Assembly (NCBI GenBank): GCA_025200525.1
Contig: CM045770.1
Location: 123,729,429 to 123,793,428, forward strand
Direction: 5' to 3'
Origin: Camellia lanceoleosa
Lineage: Eukaryota; Streptophyta; Magnoliopsida; Ericales; Theaceae
Length of the DNA: 64,000 bases
The notes beneath the pieces were generated by a model. That model saw only the letters and a program-made list of their open reading frames with translations. It did not search any database and had not been told where the DNA came from. Shown here piece by piece: positions 45,115-55,851 of this stretch; position 1 is the first letter of the stretch, and every line of letters starts with the position of its first letter. The translations under genes were made by a program, and so were the position numbers.

Positions 45115-48100
45115 ATGTCTTCTCGGAAGAAACCCATTGCCCCGGGGTCATCAGAACCGGCTCTCATGAAAGAGAGGGATGTACCTCCGGCATCTGAGTG
45201 GAGGAAATCTCCTTATTTTGGTCGAAAAGACCTGTTCTGGCGAGCGGCTACCTCTACCACTTCTCTTCTATCTCCGAAGGGACCCCCATTATGTCTCACT
45301 GAGGACACTGACTCCGGACATGAGGCCCTTATTTCTCCTTCCTCGGTGCTACGCTTCCGGATTGAGCGAGGGGACTTTCCATACTGTTATCCTCAGTTCA
45401 AGGCCTTCTCAAACCCTCCTTTTGGTTGGCAAGAGTAGGTCGATGATGTCCTCTCGGACAAGAGCCTCTGTCAGCGGCTTCAGGAGGCCTGGCTATTAAT
45501 CCCGGTGAAAATATCTCGCTCCCTATCCATCCGGCGTAACAATGCCAGCCTTGAGGCCATGGCTTTTCGGTGGAGCACCGAGACACACACCTTTATAGTT
45601 GGCCAGCACGAGATGGGGCCCACCCTTGAGGATGTGTTTATGTTGATGTGTCTGGAAGTGATCGGCCCTGATGCCTTCGACCCTGAGCAGACACCCCCCG
45701 AAGATGATTCTTTCATCCAATCTCTGAAGCTAAATCTTCAAGCTTGTGGCCGATGGAGTTCCATTTTTGATGGTTCAGCGAGGAGGACTAGTCGAGTAAG
45801 GACGGACCGTGCCTCCTATACTGCATGGATTCGCCACTTCTTCAAGGATCTTCAGCCCTTGGCCAGAGATGCTGACCCTGACTCTCGGGAGTATGAGGTC
45901 GGTCCGATGTATGGCTCCAGGCTCTATTTCTTGGGATTTTTGGCTTGCTTCCTTTCATTCTTCATTCTTCCGAGCACACCTCCGGATTCCCTCAATCCTT
46001 TCATCTTCCCCTTGGCAGTCAGGCTCTTTAGAGGAGATCGGATTCCTTTGGCTCCACTATTTCTTGGGAATCTCTACTATTGGCTGGATCTATTACATCG
46101 AGATATGGTTCGCTCTGTGGGTCGATATGAGCCGGTCTCCTTCATTCACAGCTAGTTCTTGCTTTGTTTCTTCTTCGAGAGGTTCCCAAAATTTGCCCCT
46201 GCTCCGACTGTATTCGAGGCAGAGGTTCTCCGGGAGATAGTAGATAAGGATGGCATCCTCGTGCTCGATACTGATGGGTCTCGAACATTTGAGAAAGCGA
46301 AGTCTTGCCAGCCGTTGATTACACGTTGGTCACGTACCATTTCCACTTCATCCTTGAATACTCTGGTGGATGATCCCCGGCGCTTTGTGGCACGGCCGTA
46401 TGTATGCCCACCGGTGGGTGTGGCCACACCGCTTATCTATCATGGTTCCTCCCGTTCGGTGTCCTTTCTTTTGCCAAAGAACATTCCTGCACCTTTTGTT
46501 GACATGCTGATCATGATCCGTTCGAGTTCATTACCGGTATGGCATGAGGAAGGCGTTGATAGTGCCATTTATAGACCTGACCGTGTAGCATGTCAGTTCG
46601 GGTTTGACCAATGTGCCCCGGGGCCAGCACCTCCTTCATTATCTTTCTCGGAGAGTTACGGGCACTTTACCCGCGGACTCGTACATACCGTGCTTCCTAT
46701 ATCCAGGTCTTTAACGATGCCAGGCTTGAGCCGAATAGGGGGCTTCACCCCCTCTTTCAGGCGATATTGGCGGCAGAATATTGATGCGTTTATTGCATTT
46801 GTCCAGAGCAGACCAACCACATGTTTGCCTCCGCCGATCTATAAGAAGGACTCTTCTCTTCGGCTGCCTGAGAGCCGGAAATCTGATCATATGTACGAGA
46901 GTTTCTTTGCCTTATCTGCTCTAACTGACCCTCCGGCTCGGGTGTCTGCTTCTAGTTTGGCAATTGCTTCTCCAGAGCCAGTCCCTTTGAATAAGGCCTC
47001 TGGTCCTCGGACGACCCGCCTTAAGAAGATGGCTCACAAGAGGGCTTCTGATACCAGTCCTTCCGCTCCTCGCCTTTCCAAAAGGCTCCATGAGGTATTC
47101 GAAAATTTTTTGATTTGAATTTACTTTCTTTCTTGCGACTATACCTTCTTAAATGAAAACTTTTTATCTGCCCATGTTGTGTAGGACCCCGCGGTTGTTG
47201 ACGTTCCCAGTACAGTGGCTACTGGCCATGCTTCCTCCACCAGGCCGGATTCAGACTTGGACGACACCCTCCCCCTGTCTGCAAGACTTGTGAAGATGCG
47301 CACCCCTCATATAGCGGTTATAGATGATAATGATGATGATGAGGCTGAGTCCTCCGATCATTTTTGTGACCTTATTCCACGCATGCGTCGTCACCACCCT
47401 GCCATAGCTGAGGAGGAGCGCTATCTAGGTGACGAGGTTATTGGGGTTCACCGCTCTGATGTTGAGATTACTGGAGGGGTTGATGCCACAGAAATTGATG
47501 CCGCAGGCCATGCTTCTAGAAGCAATGTAGAGATAGGGTGTGCCTCTGGGAATGGTGTGGAGGTGGATGTGCTAGAAATCTCTAAGACTCGCTCTGGCAC
47601 TTATGGTGATTCTCATCCTCCGGCCTTACTTCCTTCTTCAGGGATGACTACTACTGTTCAGGCTTCATCAGACATTGAGATCGATCAGGTGCTCCCTATA
47701 TGGCCAAGTGACTTTGTTGATGCTAGGAGTCCTTCAGTTGCTCCGGCTTTGCACATTGATTCTCCCTCTGGTAATCTTTCTTTCTAAAGTTTGTCATTTA
47801 CTTCTATCTGTGAGAAATCTTTACTCAAATGGCTTTACTATTCCCTGCCCCTGATAAGACTTCCTTATCTTTTCTTCAGTGTTAGCTGTTGCCGGGGTCC
47901 TGCCTTCACCTGCCTCGGACTCTGCTCCAGTGTTGGCTACTACCGGGGTCTTGCTTTCACCTGCCTCGGACTCTACTCCGACTCTCTTTGTGACTCTTCA
48001 TGGTTCTTCTTCTCAAGAGGGGACACCTGTCTTTGAGACGACTGCTAGAGGTTCTTCATCGCCAGCGCCTTCGAATGTTTTAGACTTGAATCTCAGTGCT

Positions 48101-48747
48101 TTCCACTTTGATAGTGATGCTTTTGGTCTTTTCCCTTATCGCTCCACATTCTCAGGCTCGGGACCTTTGCCGGGAGTTACCCCTCCGGGTGGTTCATCTA
48201 ACCCGATAGACATTGGGGAGATTCCTGAGACTAGCAGCTTTCTGGCCCCGACTCCTCCTTTGGCTTCTGGCAAAGTATCATTTCTCCATTATTGGGTAGC
48301 TCCTGAGTTTGCTTCAGTTCTACAGCTTGTGCATTCGAGTTACCCGGAGACCTTTGCTTCATTTGCTTGCCAGTGTCCACTCATTGACCGCTTCTTCTAG
48401 TCTTTGCCACTATCTTATATAGCTTGGACAGGCAACGGTTGTATGACCTTAATGGGAAAGTAGTCGAGACGGCGTATCAGGGGATCTCTGACATGGAGCG
48501 TCACCAAGTGGACTTATCATGGCTTCGGAAGCGCCTAGATATAGCTTCGAACGCCAGTCATCGGGTGGAGCTTATGTCTGTGCTTGCCTCTTATCGGACC
48601 TCTATAGACGAGACAAAGGCAACTCTTCGTGAACTTGAGTCGGGTTATGCTCGGGCCTTGGAGACTTTAGAGGCACACTCTACTGTTTGTCCTCCGGATG
48701 TAGATGTGACGGGCGGCTTCTTCGAGGGTGTCTTTAGGAGAGATTGA
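45115..48747 (+). pseudogene. TE2 antisense gene: plant mobile domain (PMD) protein, multi-exon
   Basis: An ATG at 45115 starts MSSRKKPIAPGSSEP. The PMD core follows: AFRWSTETHTFIVGQHEMGPTLEDVFML (quoted here only as the pattern W-x6-TF-x6-H-E-M-x-P-T-L-E-D-V), then YTAWIRHFF, FIFPLAVRLF, GPAPPSLSF and WRQNIDAFI. PMD proteins are plant proteins of the MAIN/MAIL type, also found inside transposons. GT-AG introns fit at 47095-47184 and 47771-47879 with matching phases. Exon 1 has two in-frame TAG codons (45436-45438 and 46153-46155). The end is less clear: exon 3 stops at 48398-48400, and a further coiled-coil frame runs from 48424 to 48747. It converges with pol, which ends at 49103. Confidence 0.82.
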
Positions 48748-49102
48748 TTTTTTTTTTTTATTACTTTCTTGCCCTTTTCGATAAAAATGTTTTATCTAGG
48801 ACAATGCAATGAAATGACAAAATTTTGTTGTTTGGATATTTTCGCATTGTTTTCTCATTCTACTTGATAAAATATTTATTTCGAATGATACAATAGAAAG
48901 AACAATCATATGCACATGTTTATAAAAGCTGAAATATTCTCATTAATTCTTCAACTTTCTTGACAAAAGTATAATAGATTCACTGCAAGTGATGGGATAA
49001 AACATACACCATAGAGAAAACCAGCTTCTTCATAACGTAAGGGAAAGACAACTTTAGACAAAGTATGAAAATGAAAATGAATTTCAACATAGATGAGTCT
49101 AA
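48748..49102. other. AT-rich spacer between the convergent PMD gene and pol of TE2
   Basis: No coding region is visible. It contains a T10 run at about 48750 and AATAAA-like words in both directions, where the two convergent transcripts would end. Confidence 0.5.
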
Positions 49103-50503
49103 CTATGGGTAGTAATGCTTGATAAACTTTGCATTGAGTGGACCAGTTTGGAAGCTATCTTCAACCCTTACAAGCTTGTAGTACCCGCTTGAGCTCGCCT
49201 GAACCACCCTGTAGGGCCCTTCCCATTTTGGAGAAAACTTGGGCAAAGGTTGTCCTCGCATGATTGGGTCTACAATCTTCCATACTAGATCGCCTTCTTC
49301 AAATTTTCTTGGTACCACAGTCTGGTTGTAGGCTCGGGCAATAGACGCATGATATCTTTCCATGACTTCTGCAGCTCTGTCATGCTTTTCCTCTAATGCT
49401 TCCAATCTGGTGGTTCGAGGCTCTAATACCATCCCCGAGGCGAGAGCCATCCGAGCAGATGGTGTTTCCAACTCTATAGGTAACACTGCCTCGGACCCAT
49501 ACACAAGGGAGTAAGGAGTTGCTTGAGTTGGCTTTCTCTTTGAAGTGCAATATGCCCATAAGGCTACTGTCAACTGTTCGGACCAAGTCCCCCCAAATTC
49601 ATCCATCATCTTGCTCAGAATCCTTAACAGTGTCTTGTTTGTGGCCCCCGCTTGCCCGTTCCCTTTTGGATAGTAGGGTGTGGATTTGTGATGCTTCACT
49701 CGGTAAGTCTCTAGGAGTCTCTTCACATATTTGTTTATGAAGGGAGTGCCATTATCCGAGAGGATGGTGTTTGGTACTCCAAACCGGCAAATGATATTCT
49801 CCTTGATGAAGTTTGCGACTGCAGGCCCCGTAGCGTTCTTTAAAGGAATTGCTTCGACCCACTTTGTACTCAATTCTGTGGCTGCGAGAATCCACTTGTA
49901 CCCCTTAGAAGGTGTGGAGATGGGCCCTATCAGATCGAAAGCCCAGGTATGGAACGGCCATGGCGTTCGAATGCTATGTAGGTCTACGGCTAGAGCATGG
50001 ATCAAATTTCCGTGTTTCTGACAAGTCTGGCACCTCTTCACGTGATGGGATACATCTGACTCCATAGTCGGCCAATAATACCCAAGGTATATAAGTTGTT
50101 CGAACAGCCGAGCCCCTCCTTGATGCTCAATTTCGTGGGCTCTTTTGAGGACTAGATCCGACTCTTCCTTGGAGAGACACCTCAGGGGAGTGCCCTCAAT
50201 GGTTCTTCTGTAAAGCTTGTTCTGATCAAGAAAGTACCGCCTCGCTCTCCTCTTGAGGTGTGCAATGTCCCTCGGGCTCTCAGGTAGTGTCCCCTCTTTG
50301 AGATAGTCAATGTAGACTTGTCTCCAGTCAGGGGTATCAATTTCAAAGCAACTCTCATCCTCCCGGATGTATGACTGACACTTGGGGCATTCTTTCTGTA
50401 GTTGATTCGAGGCCTTCTCCATCTCGGGCCAATAATAGCCTTGTCTTTGGATCCTTCTGTACACACTGCTATCCCCATCTCCGCAGGATTTTTCATGAAT
50501 CTG
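49103..50503 (-). pseudogene. TE2 integrase, catalytic Glu replaced
   Basis: The frame holds two zinc-binding-like modules (RQGYYWPEM with C-P-K-C-Q, and LGYYWPTM with C-Q-T-C-Q). The DDE core follows: WAFDLIGP (Asp), ILSDNGTPF (Asp) and KGNGQAGATNKTLL. In gypsy integrases this last motif reads NGQAEATN, so the catalytic Glu is Gly here. A GPY-type tail (KWEGPYRVV, LNAKFIKHYYP) ends at 49103. A stop at 50504-50506 separates it from the RNase H in the same frame. The missing Glu should abolish strand transfer. Confidence 0.9.
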
Positions 50504-51091
50504 TTATAGTCGGAAGCTTGCTTCTTGTTGGCCAACACACCGGGCTAGGAATCCGGTACTTCCTCGGAAGTAGAGTTCACCTTGAATAATTATGAATTGG
50601 GCAAGCTTGGCCATAGCCAGTTTTCCAACTTTACTTCCGAGTTGTTCAAGGACTTCTACTCTCCAGTCCTCTAGAAGGTCTTCGTCTTCGGATATTATTG
50701 AAGGCTCTGTTCTCTTCTTGATAACAATTGTCGCCTCCTCCTCTGGAATGTCAACTCTTGCCCCTAATGTTGCGAGGGCATCTGAAAACTTGTTGTCAGA
50801 GTGAGGCACATGCTCTATTTCAACCTTCTGAAATTTGTCAAAAAGCCTTTGGACTGTTTTTCGATATGTGGCCAAGGCAGGCTCATTCAAGACGAACTGT
50901 CCTGAGACTTGCTTCACTATTAGCTTTGAGTCCCCCCAAATCCAAATCTTCTTGATACTGTGCTTCTCAGCTGCTATCAAGCCTAAAATAAGAGCCTCAT
51001 ACTCGGCTTCATTATTCGAGCAATGGAAATCCAGTTTATAAGACAAATATAACTTTTCCCCACTTTTGCTTGTAAGGACTATCCCGGTTCC
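50504..51091 (-). pseudogene. TE2 second (archaeal-type) RNase H
   Basis: After SFDGAAAGGK a TGA at 51089-51091 breaks the frame. The domain continues in the same frame with GTGIVLTS, HCSNNEAEYEALIL, WGDSKLIVKQVSG and DNKFSDALATLGA. The catalytic acidic residues (D, E, D, D) are present. A stop at 50504-50506 closes this stretch before integrase. Both stops are single-base changes within one otherwise continuous pol frame. Confidence 0.88.
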
Positions 51092-52798
51092 TCATTTCCC
51101 TCCGGCTGCTGCTCCATCAAAGCTCAATGTCCAGAAGCTTTCCTCGGAAGCCATAGCTGCATGCACCTCTCCTCTTAATTCTTCATTCACTGGTTCATAG
51201 TCACCACTTGGAAATTGAGCAAGGAGATCAGCTAAGGCTTGGCTTTTGATTGCCTTGGGAGCTACACATGTGATCTCGAATTCACCCAGTGCTAACAACC
51301 ATCTTGCCACCTTCCCGGTTAGAGCAGGCTTGTTGAGAAGGTATCGGATTGGATCACTTCTAGTAACAATCTGAATCTGATGTGCTAAGAAGTAATGTCT
51401 GAGTTTTTGGGCGGTGAATACCAAAGCTAAACAATGTCTCTCTACCGGAGTATATCGGACTTCTGCTCCTCGAATTTTTTGGCTGATGTAATACACCGGG
51501 CGTTCTGCTTTGTCTACATCTTGGACCAATAATGCCCCTATGGACTTGGGGGTTGTAGTTAGGTACAACATTAGAGGCACCCCGGGTTGCGGGGCTATCA
51601 TGGTCTGAGGCGAGGTCAAGGCTGCCTTGATTCTCTCGAAGGCCTTTTGGTGCTCTTGGTTCCACTCGAACTTGGCATCTCCTTTTAATAACAAGCCGAA
51701 TGGCGCAGAGATCTCTGCCAGTGCTGGGATAAACCTCCGAATATAAGACACCTTCCCCAGGAACTTCTTTAACTCTTTCTGAGAATGTGGGGGAGGCATT
51801 GCTTTGATAGACTTGACCTTGTCTTCATCCGCCTCGATACCATGCCTATGTACAAGAAACCCGAGGAACTTCCTGACTGTCACCCCGAAAGCACATTTGA
51901 GAGGATTCATCCTCATTTTGAATTTCTGGCACCTCTTGAATACCTTCTCAAGGTCTCGGAGATGGTCCTCTTCTTTCTTGGATTTCACCACTAGATCATC
52001 AACATAATCTTCCATCTCATGATGTATCATATCATGAAAGATTGCAGTCATCGCCCTTTGGTAAGTTGCACCGGCATTCTTGAGTCCAAAAGGCATGACT
52101 GTATAGAAGAAGTTTCCGAGAGGTGTTCTAAAAGCAGTCTTTTCTGCATCCTCTTCAGCCATCTTAATCTGATTGTATCCACTGAATCCATCCATGAATG
52201 AGAACATCTGGTGTCCTGAGGTGGCATCCACGAGGGTGTGGATGTGAGGAAGAGGGGATTCATCCTTCGGGCAAGATTTGTTCAAATCTCGAAAGTCTAC
52301 ACATACTCTGATTTGGCCATTCTTCTTCTTTACTGGCACGATATTTGCTAACCACGTGGGGTACTGTATTGGCCGGATGAAACCAGCCTGTTGAAGTTTT
52401 TCAATCTCCTCCTTAATCTTCTCCTCGAGATCTGGGTGATATTTTCGAGCAGCTTGCTTAATTGGCTTGGAGTTTGGGAACACATCAAAATAATGGGAGA
52501 CTAGGTCAGGATCTAGTCCGGGCATTTCCTTATATGACCAAGCAAACACATCTGAGTACCGGCTTATCAACTTTAACAACTCTTCCCGCTTCTCTGGGCT
52601 AAGGCTCGAACTTACGAATATCGGCCTCGGTGCATCTTGTCCATCACTCAGATCTATTTCAATAAGTTGTTCGGGCTGAGGCTTCAGCCCATCTTGCATG
52701 CATTCTGGAGCCACTTCAGGCTTTATCACTATGTCATTGTCAGGAGGTTCTTCTTTTGACTCGGAGTCGGTGACTGAAGAAATCGACTCCCCGCACCT
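51092..52798 (-). pseudogene. TE2 reverse transcriptase and first RNase H
   Basis: The frame is open from behind the stop at 52799. RT motifs are WLANIVPVKKKNGQIRVCVDFRDLN (family pattern K-K-N-G-x2-R-x-C-V-D), [28 protein letters not shown] and the catalytic Y-V-D-D at about 51999-52010. RNase H follows with LYLTTTPKSIGALLV and YYISQKIRGAEVRYTPVERHCLAL. The start of the second RNase H (LSFDGAAAGGK) is at the end. Coding is intact over 545 codons. Confidence 0.92.
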
Positions 52799-55700
52799 TC
52801 ATAAATAGTATACCATCTTGCCCCCTTCTCGGACTTTCATCACCTTCCGAGGAATAGGCGGACTTTTTGGTCTAGACATCACCCGTTTACTTGATTCTGC
52901 CCCTGGCTCCTTGTCATCTTTGATATCCTCCCAACGAGGAATTTTGACCCCCTGAGGCTTAGAGGTGGTGGGAACTTCTTCGACAGCCAATTCGGTGAAG
53001 TAGATGGCGTCAGAATAATGAGCTTCATGGGTCTCGAAAGGCCTTTCGGTAGCCTGAATTGTCACCGTCTTCTTTCTCCATTTAGCCTTAACACACTGAT
53101 GATAACTCGATGGTACAGCCCCATATCTATGCATCCAGGTCCTCCCTAGAATGATGTGATAATTTGCCTCGGAGTCGATAATGTGGAACTTGGTAGCCGA
53201 GCGAATCTCACCGACAGCTAAATCAACTGTTACACATCCTATAGTAACTCTCCTTTCTCCACCGAAGCCAGTGATGACTATCGGCTGTTTCACGATGCGC
53301 TCCTCAGGGATTCCGGCCTTTTCTAGAGTAGTGCGAGTCATAATGTTGATAGAGGCTCCGCTGTCCAGAAAGGCCCTTTTGAACTCAACCCCGTTAATGA
53401 AAGCAGTCACGTAAAGCAGGCAGTTGTGAGAAAATGGATACTTCCGATCAGTCTCGGAGAAAGTAATGGCACTAGATTGCTCTTTTTCCTTTCTCGGGAT
53501 AGATCCCTCAGACGACATGCATTCCTCATGGTGTGCTTCGGCTATATTAATGATAGACTTGGTGATTTCCGTTCTTGCCTCCCTGGAAAGTCCAAGCTGG
53601 TCGAAGAATTGCTTGAACTTTACACAATCTTGCAGGGTTTTGGCATAGTGATCCGGATCTTTTTCCACTCTTGGAGGCTCGTAGTTAACCATCTCCTCGG
53701 TCTCTTCAAAATAAGATGCCACATAAACATGGTGTCCTCCTCTTCCATAGTACTCTTCTCCTCCTTCTAGATCAAAGGGATCTTTGCCATAAGTCATAAA
53801 TGTTCTACCCTCTGGATCGAGAGCACTTCCATAGTAAACTTGCTCACCCTCTGGCTCGAGGATGTCGTCCAGATAATAATCATCGTCATCGAGATTGGCA
53901 ATAGCCTCAACCATCGGGCCTTCATAAGTTATCATAGGAACATTCTTGCCCTTGTCTCGGTGCTGAGGATACGGTTGTTCTCGGATGTCTTGAGTCCCTT
54001 GCTTTTTGAACCTCAATTCGTCTGCCTCGACTTTATCTCTGAAGATTTTCCTAAGAGTCCAACACTTCTCTGTCGGATGTTTCAATGTACAATGGTAGAC
54101 ACAAAATTCAGGGCTTTCTCGGTCCTTTTTTGATGGCATTTCTTCAACATAAGGCAATTTTAGCTCTCCGTCGGCCACCCATTCCTTAACTAGAGCTTTT
54201 ACTTCCTCGATTCCACATGGATAAGAGACATTTCCCTTTTCACCATTATATTGCTTTCTCTTCTGGCCTCTATGACCTCCTCCTTGTGACTTTCGGGTAT
54301 CTGGGGCAGAGACAGCAGCAATAATAGGTCCACGAGACGATTTGAAGCTAGTCATGTAACTGGCCTTAAATCCGGACTCCTGAGCCTGAGGAATGCTAAT
54401 GTTCCGAGCTGCTTCTATTAGTGCCGAGAATGTGGGTAGCTTGTGATTAACTAGAAACATTTTGTACCTGCTCAATGCCCCCTCTAGACAGATTTGAACC
54501 AGATAACTCTCTTCTACTGCTTCATGGCAATCCACAGCCTTGTCCTGAAACCTTTTGACGTAGTCAAGGATGTCTTCACTTTCTTGCTGCTTTTCTTTAC
54601 ACAATGTAAGTGTGGTCACCTTCTCCGCCACTTGAAAGAACTTAGAGTGGAATTTGTTAACCATTTCCTCCCAACTTCGGACAGAGTTTGGGGCCAAATT
54701 GACGTACCAACTATATGCTCGGTCAGTGAGGGACTTAGAGAATTCTCTCAGCCGGAGGACATGGTTTAGACCATGAATACCCAGAGTCTCGATGAATCGC
54801 ACAACATGTTCTCGGGCATTTCCTTGTTTGCCATCGAATTTAATGAACTTCGGCATGGTATACCCCTCGGGGTATGGATAACTCAGCACCTCAATCGGGT
54901 AAGGCGGCTTGACATCTGGATCAGGCAAAGAAGGTAAAGTCCTCTTACCTCGTTCGAGATCGAACATGGCTTGCACATCGGCGAGAGTGAGAAACTGTTG
55001 TGGGAGAGAGTTTGATGGTGGTATTCCCGGAACTTGGCTTATGGATCCGAAGATTAAGCTAGGGGCGACTTGGCCACTTTGGTGCTGCGAATTCATCATT
55101 GGTGAGGACATTTGACGATATTGGCCATCAACGCCTATAGACAAGCCAGTTGGTGATGGGACATTGGATTGAGGCCCGTAAAGTCCACCGCACGGCGCCG
55201 CTATACCGGGTTGTGCTTGCAAATTTGTTGTTGGTACCAAAGGAGGCCCGCTTGGTGTTTGAGTAACATTCACTGGTGGCGTAACAAGAGTAGGTACGGG
55301 CAGAGCTCCCTTTTGCGCCATCATGCCCCTTGTATTTGCCTGGACACCAACAGTCGCTAGAGCCCCATTCATTACACCAGAACCTCCTCTGGTCACCATT
55401 GGATCTTGGCTTGGCACGCCATGGAGCCCGGGCGTAGGCAAACTGCTGCCGCCTACTGCGGTTTGAGCATGTGTTACTTTGGCCGTGTTGCCATGAGCCA
55501 TGGGCTGATTGGTGCCTACTTCTCCTTGGATTTGATTTTGCACTCCGGCAGGAATGACTCCACCACCAGCTTTATTTCCGTTTGGTGCCGGTGCAAAATT
55601 AGAACTCATCACCAACATGGTGTGAGTGAGATTATGAAGAGTGGTGAGAATCTCTTGCTGAGTATTTTGGAGTCCTTGAATGGCTTCAAGCAAAAGTGGT

Positions 55701-55816
55701 TGATCCGGAGCTATGGTCCTGTCATCACCACCATTAGAGGATCCTTGCCGGTGAACTTCATCTTCTCCCGCCATCCTTGTTGGAGTTGTGTGGATTCCAG
55801 ATCTCGTTGAGACCAT
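52799..55816 (-). CDS. TE2 gag-protease polyprotein
   Basis: The first ATG after the PBS is at 55816 (MVSTRSGIHTTPTRM). The frame is open for about 1,005 codons. A Gly/Pro/Val-rich N-terminal third is followed by the gag capsid domain (about residues 340-500: FIETLGIHGLNHVLRLREF, AYSWYVNLAPNSVRSWEEM). Then come a zinc-knuckle-like CVYHCTLKHPTEKC, an acidic Asp/Tyr/Glu-rich stretch, and an aspartic protease with the intact loop FLDSGASINIM (about 53350) and NYHIILGRTWMH. It ends at TGA 52799-52801, in the same frame as the following pol. Ogre-type elements also separate gag-pro and pol, so the stop may be natural rather than damage. Confidence 0.9.
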   Translation of the reverse strand: MVSTRSGIHTTPTRMAGEDEVHRQGSSNGGDDRTIAPDQPLLLEAIQGLQNTQQEILTTLHNLTHTMLVMSSNFAPAPNGNKAGGGVIPAGVQNQIQGEVGTNQPMAHGNTAKVTHAQTAVGGSSLPTPGLHGVPSQDPMVTRGGSGVMNGALATVGVQANTRGMMAQKGALPVPTLVTPPVNVTQTPSGPPLVPTTNLQAQPGIAAPCGGLYGPQSNVPSPTGLSIGVDGQYRQMSSPMMNSQHQSGQVAPSLIFGSISQVPGIPPSNSLPQQFLTLADVQAMFDLERGKRTLPSLPDPDVKPPYPIEVLSYPYPEGYTMPKFIKFDGKQGNAREHVVRFIETLGIHGLNHVLRLREFSKSLTDRAYSWYVNLAPNSVRSWEEMVNKFHSKFFQVAEKVTTLTLCKEKQQESEDILDYVKRFQDKAVDCHEAVEESYLVQICLEGALSRYKMFLVNHKLPTFSALIEAARNISIPQAQESGFKASYMTSFKSSRGPIIAAVSAPDTRKSQGGGHRGQKRKQYNGEKGNVSYPCGIEEVKALVKEWVADGELKLPYVEEMPSKKDRESPEFCVYHCTLKHPTEKCWTLRKIFRDKVEADELRFKKQGTQDIREQPYPQHRDKGKNVPMITYEGPMVEAIANLDDDDYYLDDILEPEGEQVYYGSALDPEGRTFMTYGKDPFDLEGGEEYYGRGGHHVYVASYFEETEEMVNYEPPRVEKDPDHYAKTLQDCVKFKQFFDQLGLSREARTEITKSIINIAEAHHEECMSSEGSIPRKEKEQSSAITFSETDRKYPFSHNCLLYVTAFINGVEFKRAFLDSGASINIMTRTTLEKAGIPEERIVKQPIVITGFGGERRVTIGCVTVDLAVGEIRSATKFHIIDSEANYHIILGRTWMHRYGAVPSSYHQCVKAKWRKKTVTIQATERPFETHEAHYSDAIYFTELAVEEVPTTSKPQGVKIPRWEDIKDDKEPGAESSKRVMSRPKSPPIPRKVMKVREGGKMVYYL

Positions 55817-55830
55817 TAACCAATCCGCCT

Positions 55831-55848
55831 TCCCCAGTGAAGTCGCCA
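55831..55848 (-). other. TE2 primer binding site
   Basis: The minus strand reads TGGCGACTTCACTGGGGA three bases inside the 5' LTR end. It resembles the TGGCGACTCC...GGGGA PBS of Ogre-type gypsy elements. Confidence 0.85.
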
Positions 55849-55851
55849 AAA

